In this document: in pieces, positions 1 to 6,245 of the stretch
Numbering within the stretch: position 1 is the stretch's first letter
Layout: each line of letters begins with the position of its first letter
Assembly (NCBI GenBank): GCA_947499925.1
Contig: CANMQR010000035.1
Span: 1 to 6,755, forward strand
Reading direction: 5' to 3'
Length of the DNA: 6,755 nt
From: Neisseriaceae bacterium
Lineage (GTDB): Bacteria; Pseudomonadota; Gammaproteobacteria; Burkholderiales; UBA11063
Translations under genes and position numbers: made by a program
The notes under the pieces: model-generated
Database searches by the model: none
Seen by the model: only the letters and a program-made list of their open reading frames with translations
What the model was told of the DNA's origin: nothing

Positions 1-1002
1 CGTGATATTGTTGAAGCAATTAATGAAAAAGCTAATACCAAATTATATGATTTAAGTGATTTAGCTAAATATAAAGTAATTACATATCGACCCGTGTGTA
101 GTTGGTATCGCGATAAATATAAAATTTGTTCAGTACCTCCATCAAGTAGTGGTGGGGTTACGCTTGAAGAGTTACTGTTAATTTATGGTAATGTATCACA
201 TATTACTAATGTACAAAACCCTGATTGGGTGTATTATTTTTTAGAAGCTAGTAAGTTAGCTTTCAGTGATCGTAATCAATACCTGGCTGATCCTGGTTTT
301 GTGAAACAGCCGGTGAGTGGTCTACTTGATAAAAACTATATTAGTAAGAGAAGTAAATTAATTACTACTAAGGCTTTAAGTGTTCCAACAGCTCCTGGGG
401 TTCCTGAAGGTATTGGTAAAACTTATGCACCAGATCAAAATAATAAAAAACCGGGGACAACTTCTATTGCGATTGTCGATAAAGATAATAATGCAGTATC
501 CATGACGGTGACAATAGAAAATCAATTCGGTAGTCATACCTTTGTAGATGGGTTTTTATTAAATAATGAGTTAACTGATTTTTCTTTTGAATCAATGAAA
601 GATGGTAAACCAATTGCTAATCGAGTTGAGGCAAGAAAACGTCCACGTTCATCAATTGCACCTGTTTTGGTATTTGATAAGAATAATAATCTAACTGTTG
701 TAGCTGGTTCGCCAGGTGGTAGTCAAATTATTTGTTATGTAGCCAAAAGTCTAATTCAGATGCTAGATATGGGGCAAAATCCACTACAGGCTTCAAGTTA
801 TGGCAATCTATGTGCGACTAATGCTCTACCTACTTTTGAATCAGGTACTGATTTGCTAAAATTAGCCCCAGATATGAATAAGCGTGGGGAAAAAATTAAA
901 GAGCAGGATCTAGTAAGCGGTGAGGTAAATATCATTCGTACTAAGAGTGAATGGCTTGGTGCTGCTGATAAAAGGCGTGAGGGTGTAGCAATTGGAAAGT
1001 AA
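1..1002 (+). CDS. ggt: Gamma-glutamyltransferase, C-terminal part (5' end outside window)
   Basis: The reading frame is open from base 1, so this is the 3' part of a longer gene; the GTG at 94 is internal. Gamma-glutamyltransferase is an Ntn-hydrolase that cleaves or transfers the gamma-glutamyl group of glutathione, usually in the periplasm, and self-cleaves into two subunits. Numbering from base 1, residues 1-152 are the end of the large subunit (PPSSSGG near 46-52). T153 (codon 457-459, in GTTSIAIVDKDNNAVS) aligns with the E. coli catalytic T391. The remaining 181 residues match the usual small-subunit length. Substrate-site residues are present: E173 (N411 in E. coli, Glu in the Bacillus type), E190 and D193 in LLNNELTDFS, S217-S218 in RPRSS, and G239-G240 in SPGGS. 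The end, AADKRREGVAIG, is a typical GGT terminus. The protein therefore looks catalytically intact as far as visible; the large-subunit arginine (R114 in E. coli) lies outside. Smc follows after 6 bases. Confidence 0.95.
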   Translation, partial: RDIVEAINEKANTKLYDLSDLAKYKVITYRPVCSWYRDKYKICSVPPSSSGGVTLEELLLIYGNVSHITNVQNPDWVYYFLEASKLAFSDRNQYLADPGFVKQPVSGLLDKNYISKRSKLITTKALSVPTAPGVPEGIGKTYAPDQNNKKPGTTSIAIVDKDNNAVSMTVTIENQFGSHTFVDGFLLNNELTDFSFESMKDGKPIANRVEARKRPRSSIAPVLVFDKNNNLTVVAGSPGGSQIICYVAKSLIQMLDMGQNPLQASSYGNLCATNALPTFESGTDLLKLAPDMNKRGEKIKEQDLVSGEVNIIRTKSEWLGAADKRREGVAIGK

Positions 1003-1008
1003 TTTCTA

Positions 1009-4000
1009 ATGAAATTATCGCAGATTAAATTAGCTGGATTTAAGTCTTTTGTTGATCCAACCACAATTAATATCAAAGGTCAATTAGTTGGTATTGTAGG
1101 GCCAAATGGCTGTGGTAAATCTAATGTGATTGATTCGGTGCGTTGGGTGCTTGGAGAGTCTTCTGCCAAACAGCTTCGCGGTGAATCAATGCAAGATATT
1201 ATTTTTAATGGTTCTATCAATCGAAAAGCTGTATCTCGAGCAAGTGTGGAATTAATCTTTGATAATAGCCAGAAATTATTATCAAGTGCGTGGAACACCT
1301 ACTCTGAAATATCAATTAAAAGAGTTCTAACAAGAAATGGCGAGTCTAGTTATTTCATCAATAATCAAAATGTAAGAAAAAAAGATATTACTGAATTATT
1401 CTTAGGTACTGGTGTTGGTAGTAAGGGTTATGCTGTCATCGAGCAAGGAATGATTTCGCGGATTATTGATGCGAAACCTGAAGATTTGCGGATGTACTTA
1501 GAAGAAGCTGCAGGGGTATCTAAGTACAGAGAAAAGAGAAAAGAAACATTATCAAGGCTTCAATATACCAAAGAAAACTTAGTAAGGCTTGATGATATCA
1601 AATCGCAGTTAGAAGATAGTATTAGTCATTTAACAAGTCAAGCTAAGTCAGCAAAAGAATATCAGAATTTAAAAGCAACACTATTACATTTACAGCTAAC
1701 GCAATTGATCGTTAAGATAGATAGAGCAAGTGTATCTTTAACTGAAGTAAATCAAAATATGAGTGATTTACAAAAGAAATTAGCTAATATTTCCAATCTA
1801 TCGCAGCTAAGTCAGAATGAATTTAATGATTTATACCAGAAAAAAGCGATAGAGGAGAGGCAATTACAATTATTAAATGAAGAGTTTAATGAATTACGCT
1901 TGAATATAACTAGACTAGATGAACGTACAAAAAATAACCAACTGACTATACAAAAACTACTTAATGAAAAAGAGCAGTTGAAGATTTCAGTTCCTGAAAT
2001 AAAAACTCAGATTGAATTTTTAAATGGTGCGGTTAATGAGACAAAAACCATGCTTTCTGATAATCAAAAGACTCTTGTTGAGAAAAAGTTGGAGCTAGAG
2101 ACGATTACTAAAAGTTTTGCAAATATTGATAGTGATTATAAGATATCAAATACCAAAGTAATAGATTTAGCTAATAAATTACAAACAACAAAACATTCAA
2201 TAGATCTACAAAATAATACGCTGTCCCATAAACAAAATCAATTGCAAAATCTTCTTAAGCGATTAAATGGTTTTGATACTAAGGTGATTAGCCTTGATAG
2301 TAGTTATATAATAATTAAGGATGAGATTAGTAAATTAAACGAAGATATTAAAGAGTTGAATACTAATTTGGCTGCTAAAAAAGATTTTAGGCAAAAGTTA
2401 GAGCTACAAAAAACATCTGAACAAAATACCATTAATGAATTAAAACGTCAAATTTCAGCCCTTAGTTCCAAGATAGTAACTATTGATGAATTAATTAAAC
2501 AATCTGATAAGATAGAAAAGTTAGATGAGATTTTGAAGTCACCAGGTAGTTTGTTATGGTCTTTGATTACGGTGAATAAAGGCTATGAAGTTGCTACCCA
2601 AGTAGCAATTGGTAATATTTTATCAGCTACAAAATTGGATAATTTGGATGATTTACTTAAATTACCAGAGAATAAGCTTGCACTATGGTTTGGCAAGGGT
2701 GAAAACAAAATCAAACTTGATCCAAAATCATTAGCTTTTGTAGTGAAGAGTGATGAGTGTACTGATTTAATAGCGATTTTAAATGAATATATAGTAGCCA
2801 TGGATTACAAAGAGGCTAGAGAGTTTCTAAAAGATGGGCATACTAAGATTGTAACTCTTGATGGTCATTTATTAACTGATAAATACGTAATATTTAATGC
2901 AAATCTTGGTAATTCTCAGGTATTAGAACAACAGCATGAGTTAAAGAGTTTAAATGAAGAGCTAGCAAAATTATCAAAACATCTAGATAAAATTATTACT
3001 AGGTATGAAAAAATATTGGATAGTATAGCAGCTGTAGAATTAGAAATTAAAGAAAACACGGATCTATTATCAAGCCTAAATACCAAGGTGCATAGTCGAC
3101 AATTAGAGTATACGCGCCAAGAGCAAATTCATTTAAATAATCAATTACAACTAACTAAGATGAATCAAGAAAAAGAGCAGTTACAAAAAGAGATAGCTAT
3201 ATTAAGTGATGAGATAAGCACTCTTGAATCAAAAACGATTAGTGATAGTAAATTTTGTAAATCAATAGTGGATGAATATGATTTGGCTAAATTAGCTCAT
3301 CAGACACTTCAAAATAGTTATCAAGAGATAAAGACTAGGATAGATGATATAAATTTATTAATTAAGCAGTTAAATTCAGATAATTTATTACTTGAACAAA
3401 GACTAAAATCATCAACATTATTAATAGTTGAAAAAGAGTCAGGTGTATCTAGGGTTCATAGCCGTATGGAAGGCCTTGATAGTGAAATTGAGTCTTTAAA
3501 ACAGAATGACGAGACTAGTGAAATTAATTCTCTCCAACAAAAAATAAATTTAGTTTTAGAAAATATTCAACATCAAAAAGCAGTATGTCAAGTAATACTA
3601 GATAAACAAAACCAGATGAAGCAAAGTCAAAATAAACAGAATTCTGAAAAAACAACTCTTGAAGAAAAACTAAATGCTTTGATTCTAAAAGAACAAGAGT
3701 ATCGATTGTCGATTCAAAATCTAGAAGCGAATATAATTGAATTAGAAGTTGCTGATTATAATGTTAGTGAAATATTAGCTTCTAATAAATTAACTCTTAA
3801 TCAAATAGAAGATGGCATAAAGAAACAGCGTCTTCAAATTGAAGCTTTGGGCTTAGTAAATTTAAAAGCTATTGAGGATCTTGACGAGTCACAACAAAAA
3901 TATGATAATTTGGTTATGCAGTTAAATGACCTTAGAGATGCTGGTATGGTACTAGAATCAGCAATAGGACAAATTGATAGTGAGAGCCGTAGGTTATTAA

Positions 4001-4452
4001 ATGATACTTACACTCGGGTTAGTCAAAGTTTTAACCATTATTTTAAGATTTTATTTGGTGGCGGGAATGCTAGATTAGAATTAACCGAAACTGATATATT
4101 GCTTGCTGGGTTACAAATTTATGCTGAACCACTAGGTAAGAAAAACACTTCGCTTCATTTATTATCTGGTGGTGAAAAAGCGCTTACTGCAATGAGTCTT
4201 ATTTTTGCACTCTTTAGCCTAAACCCTGCGCCATTTTGTTTACTTGATGAGGTTGATGCTCCACTTGACGACGCTAATACGGTTCGTTTTTGTCGTTTGG
4301 TACAGGAGTTATCAGCCAATACTCAGTTTGTATATATTTCACACAATCGCCTAACTATGGAGATTGCAAATCAACTAGTTGGCGTTACCATGCAAGAAAA
4401 AGGTATCTCAACTACAGTTAGTGTCAACCTAGTTGATGCAAGCAAAAACTAG
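1009..4452 (+). CDS. smc: Chromosome partition/condensin protein SMC
   Basis: This is a complete 1147-residue SMC ATPase, a normal length for the family. SMC dimers act with ScpA and ScpB on the nucleoid to extrude and organise DNA loops and help chromosome segregation; neither partner is in the window. Visible parts in order: Walker A GPNGCGKS at 31-38, arginine finger R57 in AKQLRGES, Q-loop Q146 in IEQGMISRI, a first coiled-coil arm about 170-500, a hinge about 505-640 (around SPGSLLWSL and DGHLLTD at 618-624), a return coiled coil about 640-1000, the ABC signature LSGGEKALTAMSL at 1052-1064, Walker B CLLDEVDAP with D1080 and catalytic E1081, D-loop LDDAN, and H-loop H1112 in ISHNR. All ATPase elements look intact. 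The ATG at 1009 begins the conserved N-terminus (MKLSQIKLAGFKSFVDPT), with GGAAAG at 994-999 inside the end of ggt as a likely ribosome site. Motif wording is closest to betaproteobacterial SMC. The zipA-ligA genes that follow smc in many beta- and gammaproteobacteria are not downstream here. Confidence 0.98.
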   Translation: MKLSQIKLAGFKSFVDPTTINIKGQLVGIVGPNGCGKSNVIDSVRWVLGESSAKQLRGESMQDIIFNGSINRKAVSRASVELIFDNSQKLLSSAWNTYSEISIKRVLTRNGESSYFINNQNVRKKDITELFLGTGVGSKGYAVIEQGMISRIIDAKPEDLRMYLEEAAGVSKYREKRKETLSRLQYTKENLVRLDDIKSQLEDSISHLTSQAKSAKEYQNLKATLLHLQLTQLIVKIDRASVSLTEVNQNMSDLQKKLANISNLSQLSQNEFNDLYQKKAIEERQLQLLNEEFNELRLNITRLDERTKNNQLTIQKLLNEKEQLKISVPEIKTQIEFLNGAVNETKTMLSDNQKTLVEKKLELETITKSFANIDSDYKISNTKVIDLANKLQTTKHSIDLQNNTLSHKQNQLQNLLKRLNGFDTKVISLDSSYIIIKDEISKLNEDIKELNTNLAAKKDFRQKLELQKTSEQNTINELKRQISALSSKIVTIDELIKQSDKIEKLDEILKSPGSLLWSLITVNKGYEVATQVAIGNILSATKLDNLDDLLKLPENKLALWFGKGENKIKLDPKSLAFVVKSDECTDLIAILNEYIVAMDYKEAREFLKDGHTKIVTLDGHLLTDKYVIFNANLGNSQVLEQQHELKSLNEELAKLSKHLDKIITRYEKILDSIAAVELEIKENTDLLSSLNTKVHSRQLEYTRQEQIHLNNQLQLTKMNQEKEQLQKEIAILSDEISTLESKTISDSKFCKSIVDEYDLAKLAHQTLQNSYQEIKTRIDDINLLIKQLNSDNLLLEQRLKSSTLLIVEKESGVSRVHSRMEGLDSEIESLKQNDETSEINSLQQKINLVLENIQHQKAVCQVILDKQNQMKQSQNKQNSEKTTLEEKLNALILKEQEYRLSIQNLEANIIELEVADYNVSEILASNKLTLNQIEDGIKKQRLQIEALGLVNLKAIEDLDESQQKYDNLVMQLNDLRDAGMVLESAIGQIDSESRRLLNDTYTRVSQSFNHYFKILFGGGNARLELTETDILLAGLQIYAEPLGKKNTSLHLLSGGEKALTAMSLIFALFSLNPAPFCLLDEVDAPLDDANTVRFCRLVQELSANTQFVYISHNRLTMEIANQLVGVTMQEKGISTTVSVNLVDASKN

Positions 4453-4580
4453 ATGCTGTCTCTCAATCGGTACGTAAATCTCAAACCAAAACTTAATGCT
4501 GCTTTACTGTCTATTCGTCATCCCAAACAATAAACCAGATGTTACTTTACTGTTTGTTCGTCATCCCAAACAATAACAAG
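4453..4580. repeat. Degenerate tandem repeat, period about 43 bp
   Basis: ATG-led units begin at 4453, 4496, 4539 and 4581, spaced 43, 43 and 42 bases. The two inner units are clear: 4496-4533 and 4539-4576 match at 34 of 38 positions, including an identical stretch TTCGTCATCCCAAACAATAA. The first unit (4453-4495) matches the second at only about half its positions but keeps ATGCTG, CGT and a TC-CAAAC core in register. The fourth retains only the AGATGCTGT start before diverging. AGATGCTGT occurs at both ends, 4451-4459 and 4579-4587. The array begins at the last two bases of the smc stop codon. No protein or RNA function is apparent. Confidence 0.7.
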
Positions 4581-4606
4581 ATGCTGTTTCAAAAAGAATT
4601 TGGGAT
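4563..4606. repeat. Inverted repeat ATCCCAAA / TTTGGGAT
   Basis: ATCCCAAA at 4563-4570 is the exact reverse complement of TTTGGGAT at 4599-4606, with 28 bases between; a second left arm lies at 4520-4527 in the other tandem unit. The wording, CGTCATCCCAAA on one side and TTTGGGATCCATG on the other, resembles short dispersed intergenic palindromes of the CGTCATTCCC...GGGAATCCA kind known in several bacteria. No T-run follows the right arm, so a transcription terminator is unlikely. Whether it is dispersed in this genome cannot be seen from one copy. Confidence 0.5.
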
Positions 4607-4703
4607 CCATGCTCTCCACTATAATTATTATGTATTTATTTAAGGTATTTAATTAAATTATTTTACGCTAATCCTCCCAATGCCTAGACGGCAATTTACC
4701 CCA

Positions 4704-4728
4704 TTTTTTGCGTACATTACGCAAAAAA
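4704..4728. promoter_or_regulatory. Perfect 11-bp dyad, candidate operator of the pilus operon
   Basis: The arms TTTTTTGCGTA (4704-4714) and TACGCAAAAAA (4718-4728) are perfect reverse complements around a 3-base centre, CAT. The T-run is on the left and the A-run on the right, opposite to an intrinsic terminator read in either direction, so a protein-binding site fits better. The core half-site is TTGCGTA. A lone TACGC half-site occurs at 4664-4668, 54 bases upstream of the right half-site. The dyad is 63 bases upstream of the chosen start at 4792 and overlaps the place where a -35 box would fall for the TATTAT at 4741. No regulator gene is visible in the window. Confidence 0.55.
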
Positions 4729-4748
4729 ATCTCAAAATCATATTATAC
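4717..4748 (+). promoter_or_regulatory. Weak candidate promoter of the pilus operon
   Basis: TATTATAC at 4741-4748 contains two -10-like hexamers (TATTAT and TTATAC). The matching -35 position falls on the right arm of the dyad (TTACGC, 4717-4722), which is a poor -35 match. A weak -35 covered by a dyad would suit an activator- or repressor-controlled promoter. This is inference; AT-rich DNA yields such -10 matches by chance. Confidence 0.3.
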
Positions 4749-4791
4749 AATTGCTCCTGAAGACATAAGTTCAATGTGAGTGAGATATTTG

Positions 4792-5115
4792 ATGCGTTTT
4801 ATTATTGTTTTTTTATGTTTGATTTCATTTGTTAGTGCTGCTGAAGTTATAGATATACCTAAGCAATCTATAGTTATGAAATTTGATTTATTAATTGATG
4901 AAGAAGTTACTATTGATGATCCCCGGATTAAATCGATTATATATAGTAGTAACAAAAAAAGTTTGGTCAAAATTAGTTACTTTAATCAAAATGCAAAAAA
5001 TGTAGCTAATAAAATTTATGGCATATTAGATACACATGGAGTATTGGTATCCAAACCTGAATTGGGAGCTGATACCCAAAATACAAGATATGTTTTAGTA
5101 TGGATTAATTATTAA
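4792..5115 (+). CDS. Small exported protein of unknown function, first gene of the pilus operon
   Basis: This 107-residue protein begins with a clear signal peptide (MRFIIVFLCLISFVSA, then AEVID), so the mature protein of about 90 residues should be periplasmic. There is no lipobox. The mature part reads as a small alpha/beta domain with the segments VKISYFNQNAKNVANKIYG and RYVLVWINY; I do not recognise a family. I chose the ATG at 4792 because GTGAGTGAG at 4776-4784 lies 7 bases upstream and gives a compact signal peptide. The GTG at 4780 would add four residues but lies inside that ribosome site. The stop codon is followed closely by the next gene, so the two are probably co-transcribed. 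Position at the head of a secretin operon suggests an accessory or secretin-assisting role, but this rests on context alone. Confidence 0.8.
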   Translation: MRFIIVFLCLISFVSAAEVIDIPKQSIVMKFDLLIDEEVTIDDPRIKSIIYSSNKKSLVKISYFNQNAKNVANKIYGILDTHGVLVSKPELGADTQNTRYVLVWINY

Positions 5116-5116
5116 T

Positions 5117-5120
5117 GGAG
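5117..5120 (+). promoter_or_regulatory. Ribosome binding site GGAG that decides the start at 5127
   Basis: GGAG ends 6 bases before the ATG at 5127, an ideal spacing. An upstream in-frame ATG at 5115, overlapping the preceding TAA as TAATG, would place this GGAG inside the coding sequence and leave itself without a ribosome site, so 5127 is preferred. Confidence 0.65.
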
Positions 5121-5126
5121 TTTGTT

Positions 5127-5573
5127 ATGTTAAAAAAATTACTTAATTCAAAGGAAGATAAGGCAATCTTTCCTATTCAAAATGCCGAGAATAATTCGTC
5201 AGTTTCGATAAACGAAGTTACTAAGCGAATTGTCAAAGATACAGAGTTTATAGAAAACTTAAGCAATTTAGTTACTAGGAATATTTTGGATATTCTGGTT
5301 AAGCAATACAATTTTGAGCCAAGTGAAAAATATAAGCAAGAAATTGAAGATAAAAAGATGTATATAAATCAGCTAGATGAGTATCTTAATGAGCGTAAGC
5401 AAATAAACAAATCGGTAGAAAACGAATTACAACAGTTTTTGAACGATACTACAAATAATATAAATAAGGCGCTTGAATCCTTTAGTGACGTTATCAAATC
5501 GCGCATTACGGTAGCTGAGACGCAATATGGGATTGATAAAATCAAACAAACTTTGTTAGATAATGGTAGTTAA
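5127..5573 (+). CDS. Cytosolic helical/coiled-coil protein of unknown function in the pilus operon
   Basis: The 148-residue product has no signal peptide and no membrane segment, unlike the three exported products around it, and so is predicted to be cytoplasmic or peripheral to the inner membrane. It is strongly charged and rich in Lys, Glu, Asn and Gln. From about residue 24 onward it looks mostly helical, with heptad-like stretches around 65-110 (SEKYKQEIEDKKMYINQLDE, ERKQINKSVENELQQF) and 110-145. I recognise no catalytic motif and no known family. The following gene starts within two bases of this stop, so the genes are very likely co-expressed. A structural or adaptor role in pilus assembly is possible from context; homology is not evident. 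Confidence 0.75.
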   Translation: MLKKLLNSKEDKAIFPIQNAENNSSVSINEVTKRIVKDTEFIENLSNLVTRNILDILVKQYNFEPSEKYKQEIEDKKMYINQLDEYLNERKQINKSVENELQQFLNDTTNNINKALESFSDVIKSRITVAETQYGIDKIKQTLLDNGS

Positions 5574-5574
5574 A

Positions 5575-6237
5575 ATGATGTTTAGAATTATATTTATAGC
5601 GATACTAATATCGTTAGGGGCGGTATCAAATGCCGCAGGCAACATAATTGATAATCCTGATATGTTATATAGTTTGGATGACTCAGAATTAAATGCTCCA
5701 GATATTCTAGATACCAAAATTACGATTAAACATACGTTTAATAATATAAATGAGTTAATTAATGAATTAGATAGTGTCAATAATTTAAGTGCCAAATTAG
5801 TGACGCAATCAGCTCTAAAAGCTGAACCTGTTTATATTTATCTTGATAACGGCACGCTTACTGATTTATTGAATCAAGCTTCTCCAAAATTGGGCTATAA
5901 ATGGAAATTCCAAGATAAAATTGTGTTGTTCAATGCAATTTCGCCTATTACTCCAAAACCGATAACTGCTAGTAATAAAGTCGTATGGTCTATGACCCCT
6001 AAAGATAAGACTCTTCGTGGAGCATTCACCAAATGGTGCGATAGCCAGAGTTGGCAATTAGTGTGGAATGTAAAAGCTGATTATCCAATAGATACAGCTT
6101 GGGCAATAAGCGGTAGCTTTGAAAGTGCGGTTAATGAAGTTCTTAAGGCAACGCAACATACAGAGATGCCGTTAATGGCGGTAATGCATGATAGTAATCA
6201 TGTCTTAGAAATTTATTCACCAGTAACCAGTAGGTAG
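5575..6237 (+). CDS. TcpQ/PilL-like type IVb pilus protein
   Basis: The 220-residue product has a signal peptide (MMFRIIFIAILISLGAVSNA, cleavage near residue 20) and is predicted periplasmic. The mature protein shows two modules. Residues about 54-120 resemble the short N0/STN fold found at secretin and TonB-receptor N-termini, including NGTLTDLLNQASPKLGYKW. Residues about 137-216 match the TcpQ C-terminal pattern: KTLRGAFTKWCDSQSWQLVW, then DYPID, then SGSFESAVNEVL, ending in NHVLEIY. TcpQ of Vibrio cholerae and the PilL N-terminus of R64-type pili act with the outer-membrane secretin, TcpQ being needed for secretin stability and localisation. The ATG at 5575 or 5578 gives the compact signal peptide, with weak GGTAG at 5566-5570. 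The ATG at 5563 overlaps the previous gene, lacks a ribosome site and would add four residues. The lipoprotein secretin follows 8 bases after the stop, which supports the assignment. Confidence 0.85.
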   Translation: MMFRIIFIAILISLGAVSNAAGNIIDNPDMLYSLDDSELNAPDILDTKITIKHTFNNINELINELDSVNNLSAKLVTQSALKAEPVYIYLDNGTLTDLLNQASPKLGYKWKFQDKIVLFNAISPITPKPITASNKVVWSMTPKDKTLRGAFTKWCDSQSWQLVWNVKADYPIDTAWAISGSFESAVNEVLKATQHTEMPLMAVMHDSNHVLEIYSPVTSR

Positions 6238-6245
6238 GAAATAAT

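Larger units (their letters stand above)
4453..4791. other. Intergenic region between smc and the pilus operon
   Basis: No convincing gene is present in this gap of about 340 bases. The left third holds degenerate tandem repeats and an inverted repeat. The middle (about 4612-4670) is very AT-rich, with a 12-bp palindrome ATTTAATTAAAT at 4647-4658 and an isolated TATAAT at 4620-4625 without a credible -35 box. The right part holds a perfect dyad at 4704-4728, a promoter-like sequence, and the ribosome site of the next gene. I see no classic GC-rich hairpin followed by a T-run for smc, so its terminator is not identified. Confidence 0.8.

Noticed and set aside
798..1076. Reverse-strand open frames over ggt/smc (also 1080-1298, 2583-2801, 5556-5795, 5866-6057 and 6143-6385)
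   Set aside because: All lie opposite well-supported + strand genes with conserved protein motifs; none has a recognisable product.
4496..4576. 26-codon open frame starting ATGCTG inside the tandem repeat
   Set aside because: It has no ribosome site, lies wholly in repeat sequence, and its stop is simply the end of the second repeat unit.
4453..4580. CRISPR array
   Set aside because: The whole 43-base unit repeats in tandem with no variable spacers, and no cas genes are nearby.
4620..4625. Perfect TATAAT -10 hexamer
   Set aside because: No acceptable -35 box lies 16-18 bases upstream, and the surrounding sequence is so AT-rich that the match is uninformative.
4682..4695. GCCGTCT on the - strand, resembling the start of the Neisseria DNA uptake sequence GCCGTCTGAA
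   Set aside because: The match stops at 7 bases and the invariant CTG core reads CTA here; it occurs once only and is part of a small local inverted repeat TGCC/GGCA.
4704..4730. Dyad as an intrinsic terminator for smc
   Set aside because: The T-run precedes and the A-run follows the stem on the + strand (and likewise on the - strand), the reverse of a terminator; the GC content of the stem is low and it lies about 250 bases from the smc stop.
4743..4970. Reverse-strand open frame of 75 codons
   Set aside because: It overlaps the dyad-proximal promoter region and the signal-peptide gene, and its product (Ile/Ser/Thr-rich) has no recognisable domain; it is a shadow of the + strand gene.
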